Shown here: positions 1-5,639 of the stretch, in pieces
Numbering within the stretch: position 1 is the first letter of the stretch
Layout of the letters: each line of letters opens with the position of its first letter
NCBI GenBank assembly: GCA_002309875.1
Contig: DBYM01000001.1
Coordinates: 1-7,814, forward strand
Length of the DNA: 7,814 bases
Reading direction: 5' to 3'
Source of the DNA: Cyanobacteria bacterium UBA1186
Lineage (GTDB): Bacteria > Cyanobacteriota > Vampirovibrionia > Gastranaerophilales > Gastranaerophilaceae
Made by a program: the position numbers and the translations under genes
Notes under the pieces: generated by a model
Seen by the model: only the letters and a program-made list of their open reading frames with translations
Told to the model about the DNA's origin: nothing
Database searches by the model: none

Positions 1-401
1 CTGATAAACCTTATGCCATTGCAGATGTAAGATTTGCTAACGGAGCGGATAATTCGTTTGTGGAGAAGTTGTTACCCAAGATTAACACTGATTTTTATGG
101 TTATGCAGGGTGGAATACTTCCGCTAACACCTTAGGTAGCCTGCTTGCAGGAGTTAAAGTAAAATTCAACGCGAAAAAATATGACGAAAATGCGTTTAAA
201 AAATTACAAATGATCAGATTTTTAGACGATTGGGCTTATCAGGCAAACATCAGAAGCCAAATTGACAAATCGTGCGATATCTCAAAACTTATGAAACCGT
301 ACGAAGAACGTTTATCAAAAATATTAGAATATAACCCGACACACAATATTATCTACTCCTACCCGTGGGACAGAAAATTTGAAGTAGAAGTGTCCATTTA
401 A
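1..401 (+). CDS. DUF4127 family protein, C-terminal part (5' end outside window)
   Basis: The frame is open from base 3, with no stop before 399-401, so this is the last 132 residues of a longer gene that starts upstream. A GTG at 60 is in frame but lies inside conserved sequence and is not the real start. The segment DVRFANGAD followed by YAGWNTSANTLGSLLA, and later a FLDDWAYQ segment, match my recollection of the C-terminal end of DUF4127 proteins (typically about 500 residues). In that family an NGAD motif and a GWNT-x2-NTLG motif are the most recognisable parts. The biochemical role of the family is not established, and I infer none. No terminator is visible after the stop. The next gene appears to have its own promoter, so the two need not be co-transcribed. 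Confidence 0.8.
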   Translation, partial: DKPYAIADVRFANGADNSFVEKLLPKINTDFYGYAGWNTSANTLGSLLAGVKVKFNAKKYDENAFKKLQMIRFLDDWAYQANIRSQIDKSCDISKLMKPYEERLSKILEYNPTHNIIYSYPWDRKFEVEVSI

Positions 402-431
402 CATATGTCCCACTGACACTTACCCCTGATA

Positions 432-463
432 TTTACCCCTTTACCCCTTTACCCCTTTACCCC
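432..463. repeat. Four perfect tandem copies of TTTACCCC
   Basis: Four head-to-tail copies of the octamer TTTACCCC occupy 432-439, 440-447, 448-455 and 456-463. A further related unit, CTTACCCC, sits at 419-426, separated by a few bases. On the minus strand the array has four runs of four G separated by TAAA. That fits the canonical G-quadruplex pattern of four G-runs with short loops. The array lies where a -35 element would be expected for the next gene. Only position and composition are seen; any regulatory role is inferred. Confidence 0.9.
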
Positions 464-471
464 TATGTTTG

Positions 472-480
472 TGTTAGTAT
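472..480 (+). promoter_or_regulatory. Extended -10 promoter element of the U32-family gene
   Basis: TGTTAGTAT reads as an extended -10 (TG-n-TAGTAT). The last base of the hexamer is six bases before the ATG at 487, so transcription would start at or next to the A of the start codon. No good -35 hexamer lies 16-18 bp upstream; that place is taken by the TTTACCCC tract. No Shine-Dalgarno sequence precedes the ATG, which fits a leaderless mRNA. The same TGTTAG(T/C)AT string occurs in the rpsF promoter. Confidence 0.5.
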
Positions 481-486
481 ATATTT

Positions 487-1755
487 ATGAACAAGCCTGA
501 ACTTTTAATGCCTGCGGGCAATATTGAGAAACTTAAATACGGGATAAAATACGGTGCTGATGCGGTTTATCTCGGCGTTGTTGATTTCAGCCTCCGTGCT
601 ATGCGCAAAGGGGAACTGATTACACTCGACAATCTCAAACTCGCCATCGATACCGCAAAAGAAATGGGCGCAAAGGCTTATCTCACACTTAATATCTTTG
701 CCTTTAACAAAGATATTAAGTCACTTGGAAATGCTATGGACAAGATTGTTGAATCCAACCCCGATGCACTTATAATAAGCGACCCCGGGATAATGAGACT
801 TGCGCAAAAATACATGCCAAAAACTCCAATCCACGTCTCAACTCAGGCCAATATCCTTAACTATGAAGCCGTTAAATTTTGGCAGGATATGGGCGCAACA
901 AGGTGTATCTTAGCAAGAGAACTCCCGATAAAAGATGTTGCGGAAATAAAACAAAAAGTTCCCGAAATGGAATTGGAATGTTTTATCCACGGCGCACAAT
1001 GCGTATCCTTCTCAGGAAGATGCCTGTTGAGCGATTATATGACAAACGGCGAAAGAAAAGCCAACTCGGGGAACTGCTCTCAGCCATGCCGGTGGAGTTA
1101 CAAACTCCTTGAAGAAACCCGCCCGAATGAATATCAGGAAATCGTTCAGGACGACAAAGGAACACATATACTTTCAACCAAAGACCTGTGTCTTGTAAAA
1201 CACCTGAAAGAAATGATTGATGCAGGAATTGATTCGTTTAAAGTTGAAGGAAGGACAAAAAGTCTTTATTATGTTTCAGCCACCGCAAAAGCGTACAGAG
1301 AAGCAATAGATACCGTTTGTGCCAACCCTGATGCGGATATGGAGCCTTATTTTCAGGAACTTTTAAAAGTCGGAAACAGAGGTTACACAACAGGCTTCTA
1401 CCTCGGCGAAGGGTACCCGCCTGACGGTTACAGTTACGATATTTCCAAAGGTCTTGCAGGTGCAGACTTCCTGTTTGAAGTCCACAGCAAAAACGGAAAC
1501 CAATATAAGATAGTAACCAAAAACAAGTTTAATAAAAACGAAGATATCGAAATCATTACACCTTCGGAAAAATTCGTAACTCAGGTTACGGAAATTCAGG
1601 ACGAAAAAGGGTTTGATTTGGATATTGCAAACACAAACAACGAACTTTGGGTAAGATTTACCAGAGAGCCCGAAGATTTTGAATATGCTCTGGCAAGAAC
1701 GGTCGGGATTAAAGGGGATATTAAAGAATCTCAGATCTGTTCGTGCAAGGATTAG
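487..1755 (+). CDS. trhP: U32-family protein, TrhP-like tRNA 5-hydroxyuridine synthesis enzyme
   Basis: This 422-residue protein belongs to the peptidase U32 family. It opens with the standard PELLMPAGNIEKLKYGIKYG segment, in which a (β/α)-barrel begins. The U32 signature is at residues 165-182 (F-I-H-G-A-Q-C ... S-G-R-C-L-L-S), followed by GNCSQPCRW at 195-203 and LSTKDLC at 229-235. Cysteines 172, 179, 197/201 and 235 are the likely [4Fe-4S] ligands, by analogy with characterised U32 proteins. Family members TrhP/YegQ and YrrN/YrrO hydroxylate U34 of tRNA using prephenate; others are RlhA (23S rRNA) and UbiU/UbiV (ubiquinone). The length and the CSCKD end fit the TrhP branch, although I cannot exclude another substrate. 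The ATG at 487 gives the family's normal N-terminus but has no ribosome binding site. The YqeG-like gene starts 4 bases after the stop. Confidence 0.82.
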   Translation: MNKPELLMPAGNIEKLKYGIKYGADAVYLGVVDFSLRAMRKGELITLDNLKLAIDTAKEMGAKAYLTLNIFAFNKDIKSLGNAMDKIVESNPDALIISDPGIMRLAQKYMPKTPIHVSTQANILNYEAVKFWQDMGATRCILARELPIKDVAEIKQKVPEMELECFIHGAQCVSFSGRCLLSDYMTNGERKANSGNCSQPCRWSYKLLEETRPNEYQEIVQDDKGTHILSTKDLCLVKHLKEMIDAGIDSFKVEGRTKSLYYVSATAKAYREAIDTVCANPDADMEPYFQELLKVGNRGYTTGFYLGEGYPPDGYSYDISKGLAGADFLFEVHSKNGNQYKIVTKNKFNKNEDIEIITPSEKFVTQVTEIQDEKGFDLDIANTNNELWVRFTREPEDFEYALARTVGIKGDIKESQICSCKD

Positions 1756-1759
1756 TAAA

Positions 1760-2239
1760 ATGTTTATAAAACCTGATTACAATCTAAAAAATATTTACGA
1801 AATTAACCTTGAGGAACTAAAAGAACAGGGAATTAAATGCCTGATGTTTGACCTTGACAGTACGATTATGGTTTCAAAATCAGGAAGTTTTTTGCCCGAA
1901 ACGCTGGAATGGTTTAATACATTTTTACAAGATTTTGAAGTCGCAATAATTTCCAATAACAAAAAAGACAATTATATAGAAAACGCAAACAAAATCGCTC
2001 CCTGCAAAGTAATCGGGAAAGCAAACAAGCCTAACCCGAAGGTTATGAGAGAATATCTGAAATCAATCGGGGTTGAGCCGTCTCAGGCCGTAATGATTGG
2101 AGACAGACCGCTGACGGATATTTTAGCAGGGAAATTGTTAGGCTGCAAAACAATCCTTGTCGGCTCAATAAACCCTAAAGAAAACCTGCCGACAAGATTT
2201 GTCAGAGCATTGGAAAGAAGTACGATAAAAAAGGGATAA
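1760..2239 (+). CDS. yqeG: YqeG-family HAD (class IIIA-type) phosphatase
   Basis: This 159-residue cytoplasmic HAD phosphatase has all the motifs in order. Motif I is FDLDSTIM, with nucleophile D31 and acid/base D33. Motif II is IISNN, with S65. The motif III lysine is K90 in a KANKPNP context. Motif IV is GDRPLTD at 114-120, with D115 and D120. There is almost no cap domain, as expected for YqeG. The bacterial family has no firmly settled substrate; the related eukaryotic/mitochondrial Gep4 dephosphorylates phosphatidylglycerophosphate, so a lipid phosphate is possible but unproven here. I chose ATG 1760 because AAGGA at 1747-1751 is well placed and the protein then begins MFIKPDYNL, as in the family. 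The in-frame ATG at 1679 would add 27 residues lying inside the upstream gene. With only 4 bases between stop and start, it is almost certainly co-transcribed with the U32 gene. Confidence 0.85.
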   Translation: MFIKPDYNLKNIYEINLEELKEQGIKCLMFDLDSTIMVSKSGSFLPETLEWFNTFLQDFEVAIISNNKKDNYIENANKIAPCKVIGKANKPNPKVMREYLKSIGVEPSQAVMIGDRPLTDILAGKLLGCKTILVGSINPKENLPTRFVRALERSTIKKG

Positions 2240-2273
2240 AGTGGATTTTGTGCCACCTACACTCTTGCCCCTA

Positions 2274-2301
2274 TTGCAATCAGCCCTGTTCGTGTTAGCA
2301 T
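2274..2301 (+). promoter_or_regulatory. Promoter of the rpsF-ssb-rpsR cluster
   Basis: A -35-like TTGCAA (2274-2279) is followed after 16 bp by TAGCAT (2296-2301), which carries the TG extension at 2293-2294. The start point would be near 2308, giving a leader of about 18 bases that contains AGGAG at 2311-2315, ten bases before the rpsF ATG. This is a pattern match only. The wider 2240-2325 gap shows no clear terminator for the preceding gene. Confidence 0.5.
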
Positions 2302-2325
2302 GGTTTCATAAGGAGAAATATAAAT

Positions 2326-2628
2326 ATGAAAAAGTATGAATTACTCACAGTATTCAAACCCAGTCTTGATACTGAAGAATTAGACAAAATCGTTGACAAA
2401 ATTACATCTGAAGTTAAGTCATATAAGGGTTCTATAGAATCTATCGACAAAATGGGCCGTAAAAAATTGGCTTATGACGTACAAGGCTACAGAGACGGCT
2501 TCTTCACAACTATCGTTCTCTCTATTCCGGGAGAATCAGTTGTTGAGTTCAAAAGAAATCTTAAACTTAACGAAAATGTTTTAAGATTTATGTTTATGGA
2601 AGTAACTAAAAAAGTTCAGGCAGTTTAG
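2326..2628 (+). CDS. rpsF: 30S ribosomal protein S6 (bS6)
   Basis: This 100-residue protein is the usual length for S6. It starts MKKYELLTVFKPSL, with the conserved MxxYE first strand. The middle has GRKKLAYDVQGYRDGFF, the typical R-[RK]-L-A-Y-x-I segment, and it ends with an LRFMFMEV strand. S6 forms the ferredoxin-like fold that pairs with S18 on the platform of the small subunit and binds 16S rRNA. Its position just before ssb and rpsR is the classic bacterial arrangement and makes the call firm. The ATG has a strong AGGAG ribosome binding site at 2311-2315. In several bacteria the S6:S18 complex represses its own operon through an mRNA leader structure; here the predicted leader is very short and I see no such structure. 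Confidence 0.97.
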   Translation: MKKYELLTVFKPSLDTEELDKIVDKITSEVKSYKGSIESIDKMGRKKLAYDVQGYRDGFFTTIVLSIPGESVVEFKRNLKLNENVLRFMFMEVTKKVQAV

Positions 2629-2638
2629 AGGTAAACTT

Positions 2639-3037
2639 ATGTCATTAGCAAAAGCCGTTGTTACAGGCTCTGTATTCAGAGCCCCGGAAAGAAGATTTAC
2701 TCAAAACAATATTCCTGTTTCGTCATTTGTACTCAACATTGGCGACAGAGAAGAAATGTTGCTGAGGGTCATTGTAAGAAGAACTTCTCTTGATGAAATC
2801 GTATCGTCAATATCAAAAGACGACAGAGTTCTCGTTGAGGGTGCCTTGCAGGTTGCAACCGTTAAATCCGAAAACGGAAATGACAGAAAAATCTTCGAAA
2901 TTAATGCTAACTCAATTGAGTTTATGGGCGCTGATGCTCCTGTCGTAACTCCGTCCTCAAACGAGCCGGAACTGACTAAATTCAACACCGAAGAATTCAC
3001 CGATGAATTAATCGGCGAAGGCGAAATCCCATTTTAG
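2639..3037 (+). CDS. ssb: Single-stranded DNA-binding protein (short, Trp-free)
   Basis: This 132-residue SSB has an N-terminal OB fold (about residues 1-97), recognisable from AKAVVTGSVFRAPERRFT, PVSSFVLNI and DDRVLVEGAL. A short linker and the acidic tip GEGEIPF follow; the tip is the docking peptide for SSB partner proteins. SSB coats single-stranded DNA during replication, repair and recombination. Two points are odd. The protein is shorter than the common 160-180 residues. It also has no tryptophan at all, so the positions equivalent to E. coli W40, W54 and W88 are replaced and the usual W-x-R-V-V strand reads LLRVIV. The acidic tip and the gene order keep the identification safe. GAGG at 2628-2631, overlapping the rpsF stop, is the ribosome binding site, and the gap between the two genes is 10 bases. 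Confidence 0.93.
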   Translation: MSLAKAVVTGSVFRAPERRFTQNNIPVSSFVLNIGDREEMLLRVIVRRTSLDEIVSSISKDDRVLVEGALQVATVKSENGNDRKIFEINANSIEFMGADAPVVTPSSNEPELTKFNTEEFTDELIGEGEIPF

Positions 3038-3099
3038 GGATTATAAAAATAAGTATTACAGGTCGAAATAAATTAAAAGGCTAGAAAGGCAAATTAAAA

Positions 3100-3333
3100 A
3101 TGGCAAAACAAGACTTAAACGATAGAAAAAAACGTAAAACCTGCAGTTTCTGTGCAGACCACGTTGAACATATCGATTACAAAGATGCTTCAAAACTTAA
3201 AAGATATTTAACCGAAGCAGGAAAGATTATTCCGAGACGTGTAACAGGTAATTGTGCCGAACACCAGAGAATGATTGCTAAGGCTATCAAAAGAGCCAGA
3301 GAAGCAGCTATTATCAGTTATGTTTTTGATTAA
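3100..3333 (+). CDS. rpsR: 30S ribosomal protein S18 (bS18), zinc-binding type
   Basis: This 77-residue protein matches S18 along its length: the basic start, IDYKDASKLKRYLTEAGKI, then IPRRVTGNCAEHQR and the AIKRAREAAIISY end. C15-x2-C18 and C52-x2-H55 form a zinc-ribbon-like set of ligands, the C+ form of S18; many bacteria carry a C- form without them. S18 binds S6 and 16S rRNA on the 30S platform. It is separated from ssb by 62 bases with no clear terminator and only a weak AGAAAGG ribosome binding site (3083-3089), and is most likely the third gene of the rpsF operon. The end of the gene overlaps a possible promoter for the next small gene. Confidence 0.96.
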   Translation: MAKQDLNDRKKRKTCSFCADHVEHIDYKDASKLKRYLTEAGKIIPRRVTGNCAEHQRMIAKAIKRAREAAIISYVFD

Positions 3334-3354
3334 TCAAAAATAAGTCAGTATAAG
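3326..3354 (+). promoter_or_regulatory. Candidate promoter for the small gene after rpsR
   Basis: TTGATT (3326-3331) and TATAAG (3349-3354) are separated by 17 bp. The -35 overlaps the rpsR stop codon. Transcription would start about 3361, at the first base of the following stem-loop. Supported only by fit to the vegetative sigma consensus. Confidence 0.4.
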
Positions 3355-3360
3355 TATTAC

Positions 3361-3386
3361 GGGAATGGCAGCATTCTGCCGTTCCC
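3361..3386 (+). other. Stem-loop between rpsR and the small gene
   Basis: An 11-bp stem (GGGAATGGCAG with CTGCCGTTCCC, one G-U pair) closes a 4-base CATT loop. The following TGTTCTAATGG is not a proper U-tract, so this is a weak terminator at best. Its 5' base coincides with the start point predicted from the promoter at 3326-3354. It could therefore be a 5' cap-like hairpin stabilising the small-gene mRNA, or a processing or attenuation site for read-through from rpsR. Confidence 0.7.
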
Positions 3387-3436
3387 TGTTCTAATGGATA
3401 ATGTTACTCAAAAAAAGAAGGGGTAAATCAGAAAAG

Positions 3437-3625
3437 ATGGACAACAAAATTACAATCAGGTCAGACAGAAAAGATGACTATGTTTTTCAGTACAAAGGCG
3501 AAGACGTTACTCTGAGAGCAGGAAGCATTTTAAGTATTGCTGACGGGCTCGCGGAAGTAGTTTTTCCGACTACAACAATGAAAATTGTTAAAAATTTGAT
3601 TGTTATAAAGGACAGTGTAAAATAA
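3437..3625 (+). CDS. Small hypothetical protein (62 aa)
   Basis: I do not recognise this protein. It is 62 residues, with no cysteine, no signal peptide and no membrane segment. Alternating hydrophobic residues in DYVFQYKGEDVTLRAGSILSIADGLAEVVFPTTTMKIVKNLIVIKD suggest a small all-β fold, with a GEDVTLRAGSIL turn that recalls small barrel domains; that is only an impression. I prefer ATG 3437 because an AAGAAGGGG stretch (3415-3423) precedes it, though the 13-base spacing is long. ATG 3401 would add a 12-residue basic stretch (LLKKRRGKSEK) made from the ribosome-binding region. It follows the rpsR stem-loop and is closed by a strong terminator, so it is either the last gene of the rpsF operon or a single-gene unit. 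Confidence 0.65.
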   Translation: MDNKITIRSDRKDDYVFQYKGEDVTLRAGSILSIADGLAEVVFPTTTMKIVKNLIVIKDSVK

Positions 3626-3645
3626 TTACAAATCAAAAAATGTTT

Positions 3646-3681
3646 AAAAAAAACGGATATTGTTAATATCCGTTTTTTTTT
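3646..3681 (+). terminator. Strong intrinsic terminator
   Basis: CGGATATT (3654-3661) pairs with AATATCCG (3665-3672) around a GTT loop, and nine T follow at 3673-3681. The stem is preceded by eight A (3646-3653), which can extend the pairing and make it work in both directions. It closes the transcript from rpsF/rpsR and the small gene, and insulates the calpain-like gene. Confidence 0.92.
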
Positions 3682-3734
3682 GTAAATTTTTGTTAAATTC
3701 ACACCGTATAAGTTAAAGTTTTGTGCGATTTTTG

Positions 3735-3750
3735 CCGTTATAAATAACGG
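3735..3750 (+). other. Short hairpin in the leader of the calpain-like gene
   Basis: CCGTTA (3735-3740) and TAACGG (3745-3750) form a perfect 6-bp inverted repeat around TAAA. The second arm runs into GGAG (3749-3752), the only Shine-Dalgarno-like sequence in the leader. That sequence lies 18 bases before the ATG, farther than usual. It could be an operator palindrome or a weak RNA hairpin; both are inference. Confidence 0.45.
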
Positions 3751-3770
3751 AGTACTATTGGTAAATTTGT

Positions 3771-5603
3771 ATGGTTAGAATTTCAGGAATATTTAGTTCG
3801 TTTTTTAACAGAGAAAATAAAGAGATTCAGAATTCAAAGCCCAAAGATGTAAGTATTTGGGGTATAAAAGAGCCTTCTCAAAATCAACAAATGCTCAAAA
3901 AGCCGGAGCAACTTACGGATAACGGTTTAAACAACAGGCTTACAACAAATATTTACTCTGTGCTTGATAAATTAGGCTGTAAATGTGAATACGGAAAAGT
4001 TGATACAAGCAATATTACTCCTGAAAAAATCAAAGAAATTTTCCCTGAAAATCAATTCTACGTAGAGTTTTCGGGAACAGAAACACTCATATTTGACAGA
4101 AAGAATAATGAGCCCGTTTTTTCAATTTCTAATTATAATGACAAAATCACTCTGTTTGATTATAAAAACCATGAAAATATGAGACTTTCTAACGGAATTA
4201 TTGACAGAGAAGGAAAAACAAATGACGACAACTCAAGCGAAGTAATAAATTTTGACAACCGTCATAATGTAATACTAAAATCTGTTTATGATTCAGATGA
4301 TAACCTGGTCTCCAGAGATAATTTTTTAGCACAGGAAATTATTGATAACAATAAAACAAACAATTTGGCCAAGAATATAAAAACAGCCACGGATAAAGGG
4401 CTTCTGCCCGAACTTTTAGCAGATTACTACAAATTAACAGGAAAAGACCTGATTTCCGAGTTAAAAGATGAGCCTTCAATTCAAAAACTGATAACAGGGA
4501 CTTCTTTCTTCCGCAGAGATGAGGGTTATATTGAATATATTGCAGGTACTCTAAATGAAGTTGTTAAAAAAGGAAATTATGACGAAGTAAAAAAATATAT
4601 CAGTTTCTTTGATAAAGCCCCGGCTGCAAAGATAATACAAAAATTTTCCGAAAACGGAGAAAATATAATAAGCAACATTAACGGCAATGAAAACATATCC
4701 AAGTCCTTTAAGGCAGACCTTATACGGAAAATCATAAATTCAATTGACATAGCAACTTCTGCCGAATATATGGACGATACTTTCTTTGAAACGATTGCAA
4801 AATCCGACTTCAGTTCATTGTTTGAAAATGAAGATTATTATACCGACGATATTAAAAAAGATTTTGAAAATAACATAAAAAGTGAAGCGTATGAAAAATG
4901 CTACGTCGATATAAAAAGATTATGCAACAGGAAAATTAATAATCCGTATGCTGAAATATCCGAAATTAACGGGAAATATGATGTTAATACAAATCAGGGT
5001 AATGTCGGTAACTGCTGGCTTCTTGCAAGTCTGATTTCCATTAACAGCAAAGACAAAACCGTTCTTTCAAACTTACTTCAGCCAAACACTCCGGAAAAAG
5101 GATATATTACGGTCAGTCTTAAAGGTGTCGGCGAAAAATATGTAATTTCTTATGATGAAATAAATAAATCCAATTATTTATCCGTCGGAGACGGCGATGT
5201 AAGAGCGTTTGAAATCGCTATTGACAGATATATAAGAGATTGTGCCTACGATGACCCTTTGTCTGCTGACGAACTTGATTCAAATGCCAACCATTCCGAA
5301 TTTTTGTATCAGGTTTTACTCGGCAACGGAGAAAGAAAGGAATACGAAAATAACGAATTTAATTTTAACGACAAAAAGAAAGTCTTCTCCTTTGGGCATT
5401 TGAAAGAAGATACAACAGGCATTCACGCAAAAAATCAATACGGTGAAGTCTTCGATATTCCGAAAAATCACGCGATTTCAATTACCGGTGAAGATGAAAA
5501 TTATATTTACATAGTAAACCCTTGGTATCCTACCAACAAATTAAAAATAACAAGAGAAGATTTTGAAAAATTGGAGCCTGATATCAGTTATGCTGAATTA
5601 TAA
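3771..5603 (+). CDS. Calpain-like (C2 family) cysteine protease with long unknown N-terminal region
   Basis: The last 210 of 610 residues form a calpain-type papain-fold protease core. QGNVGNCWLLASL (409-421) holds the oxyanion Q409 and nucleophile C415, followed by the conserved W416. NHAISI (566-571) holds H567, and IVNPWY (581-586) holds N583 with the calpain N-P-W. The triad is complete, and the C-to-H spacing of 152 is near that of classical calpains. The core contains DGDVRAFEIAIDRYIRD, like the calpain G-x-x-x-x-A-L-E-K-A segment. Residues 1-400 match nothing I know; they are Asn/Lys/Asp-rich with a β-rich part (about 90-185) and a helical part (about 195-385). I see no signal peptide, membrane helix or EF-hand, so it is cytoplasmic or exported by a non-Sec route. 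The start is fixed by an in-frame stop at 3762. It follows a strong terminator and is probably monocistronic. Confidence 0.85.
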   Translation: MVRISGIFSSFFNRENKEIQNSKPKDVSIWGIKEPSQNQQMLKKPEQLTDNGLNNRLTTNIYSVLDKLGCKCEYGKVDTSNITPEKIKEIFPENQFYVEFSGTETLIFDRKNNEPVFSISNYNDKITLFDYKNHENMRLSNGIIDREGKTNDDNSSEVINFDNRHNVILKSVYDSDDNLVSRDNFLAQEIIDNNKTNNLAKNIKTATDKGLLPELLADYYKLTGKDLISELKDEPSIQKLITGTSFFRRDEGYIEYIAGTLNEVVKKGNYDEVKKYISFFDKAPAAKIIQKFSENGENIISNINGNENISKSFKADLIRKIINSIDIATSAEYMDDTFFETIAKSDFSSLFENEDYYTDDIKKDFENNIKSEAYEKCYVDIKRLCNRKINNPYAEISEINGKYDVNTNQGNVGNCWLLASLISINSKDKTVLSNLLQPNTPEKGYITVSLKGVGEKYVISYDEINKSNYLSVGDGDVRAFEIAIDRYIRDCAYDDPLSADELDSNANHSEFLYQVLLGNGERKEYENNEFNFNDKKKVFSFGHLKEDTTGIHAKNQYGEVFDIPKNHAISITGEDENYIYIVNPWYPTNKLKITREDFEKLEPDISYAEL

Positions 5604-5608
5604 GTATT

Positions 5609-5637
5609 AATGCCGGTTTCATTCAGAAGCCGGCATT
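5609..5637. terminator. Hairpin shared by convergent calpain-like and ferritin genes
   Basis: AATGCCGGTTTC (5609-5620) pairs with GAAGCCGGCATT (5626-5637): a 12-bp stem with one G-U pair around the loop ATTCA. It starts 5 bases after the calpain-like stop and ends 2 bases before the ferritin stop, so it serves both strands. The tails (ATTTATT on plus, AATACTTAT on minus) are T-rich but not ideal. Confidence 0.75.
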
Positions 5638-5639
5638 AT

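Noticed and set aside
388..421. Inverted repeat AAGTGTC/GACACTT around the DUF4127 stop as a terminator
   Set aside because: The stem is 7 bp with a 20-base loop and no T-tract follows; it is too weak to call.
432..463. CRISPR or telomere-like array
   Set aside because: The 8-bp units are contiguous, with no spacers and no cas genes. Four copies inside a promoter region of an ordinary gene are not a chromosome end.
1679..1759. N-terminal extension of the YqeG-type gene from ATG 1679
   Set aside because: It lies wholly inside the U32 gene in another frame. ATG 1760 has a good ribosome binding site and gives the family N-terminus.
2241..2256. GTGG/CCAC hairpin after the YqeG-type gene as a terminator
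   Set aside because: Only 4 bp of pairing and no T-run.
2701..3000. Minus-strand open frame within ssb
   Set aside because: It is a shadow of a well-identified gene with no own ribosome binding site or family resemblance. The same holds for the minus frames at 983-1177, 3487-3702 and 6424-6624 and the plus frames at 879-1112 and 5610-5951.
3042..3047. TATAAA between ssb and rpsR as a separate rpsR promoter
   Set aside because: No -35-like hexamer at a usable distance; rpsR is more simply read from the rpsF promoter.
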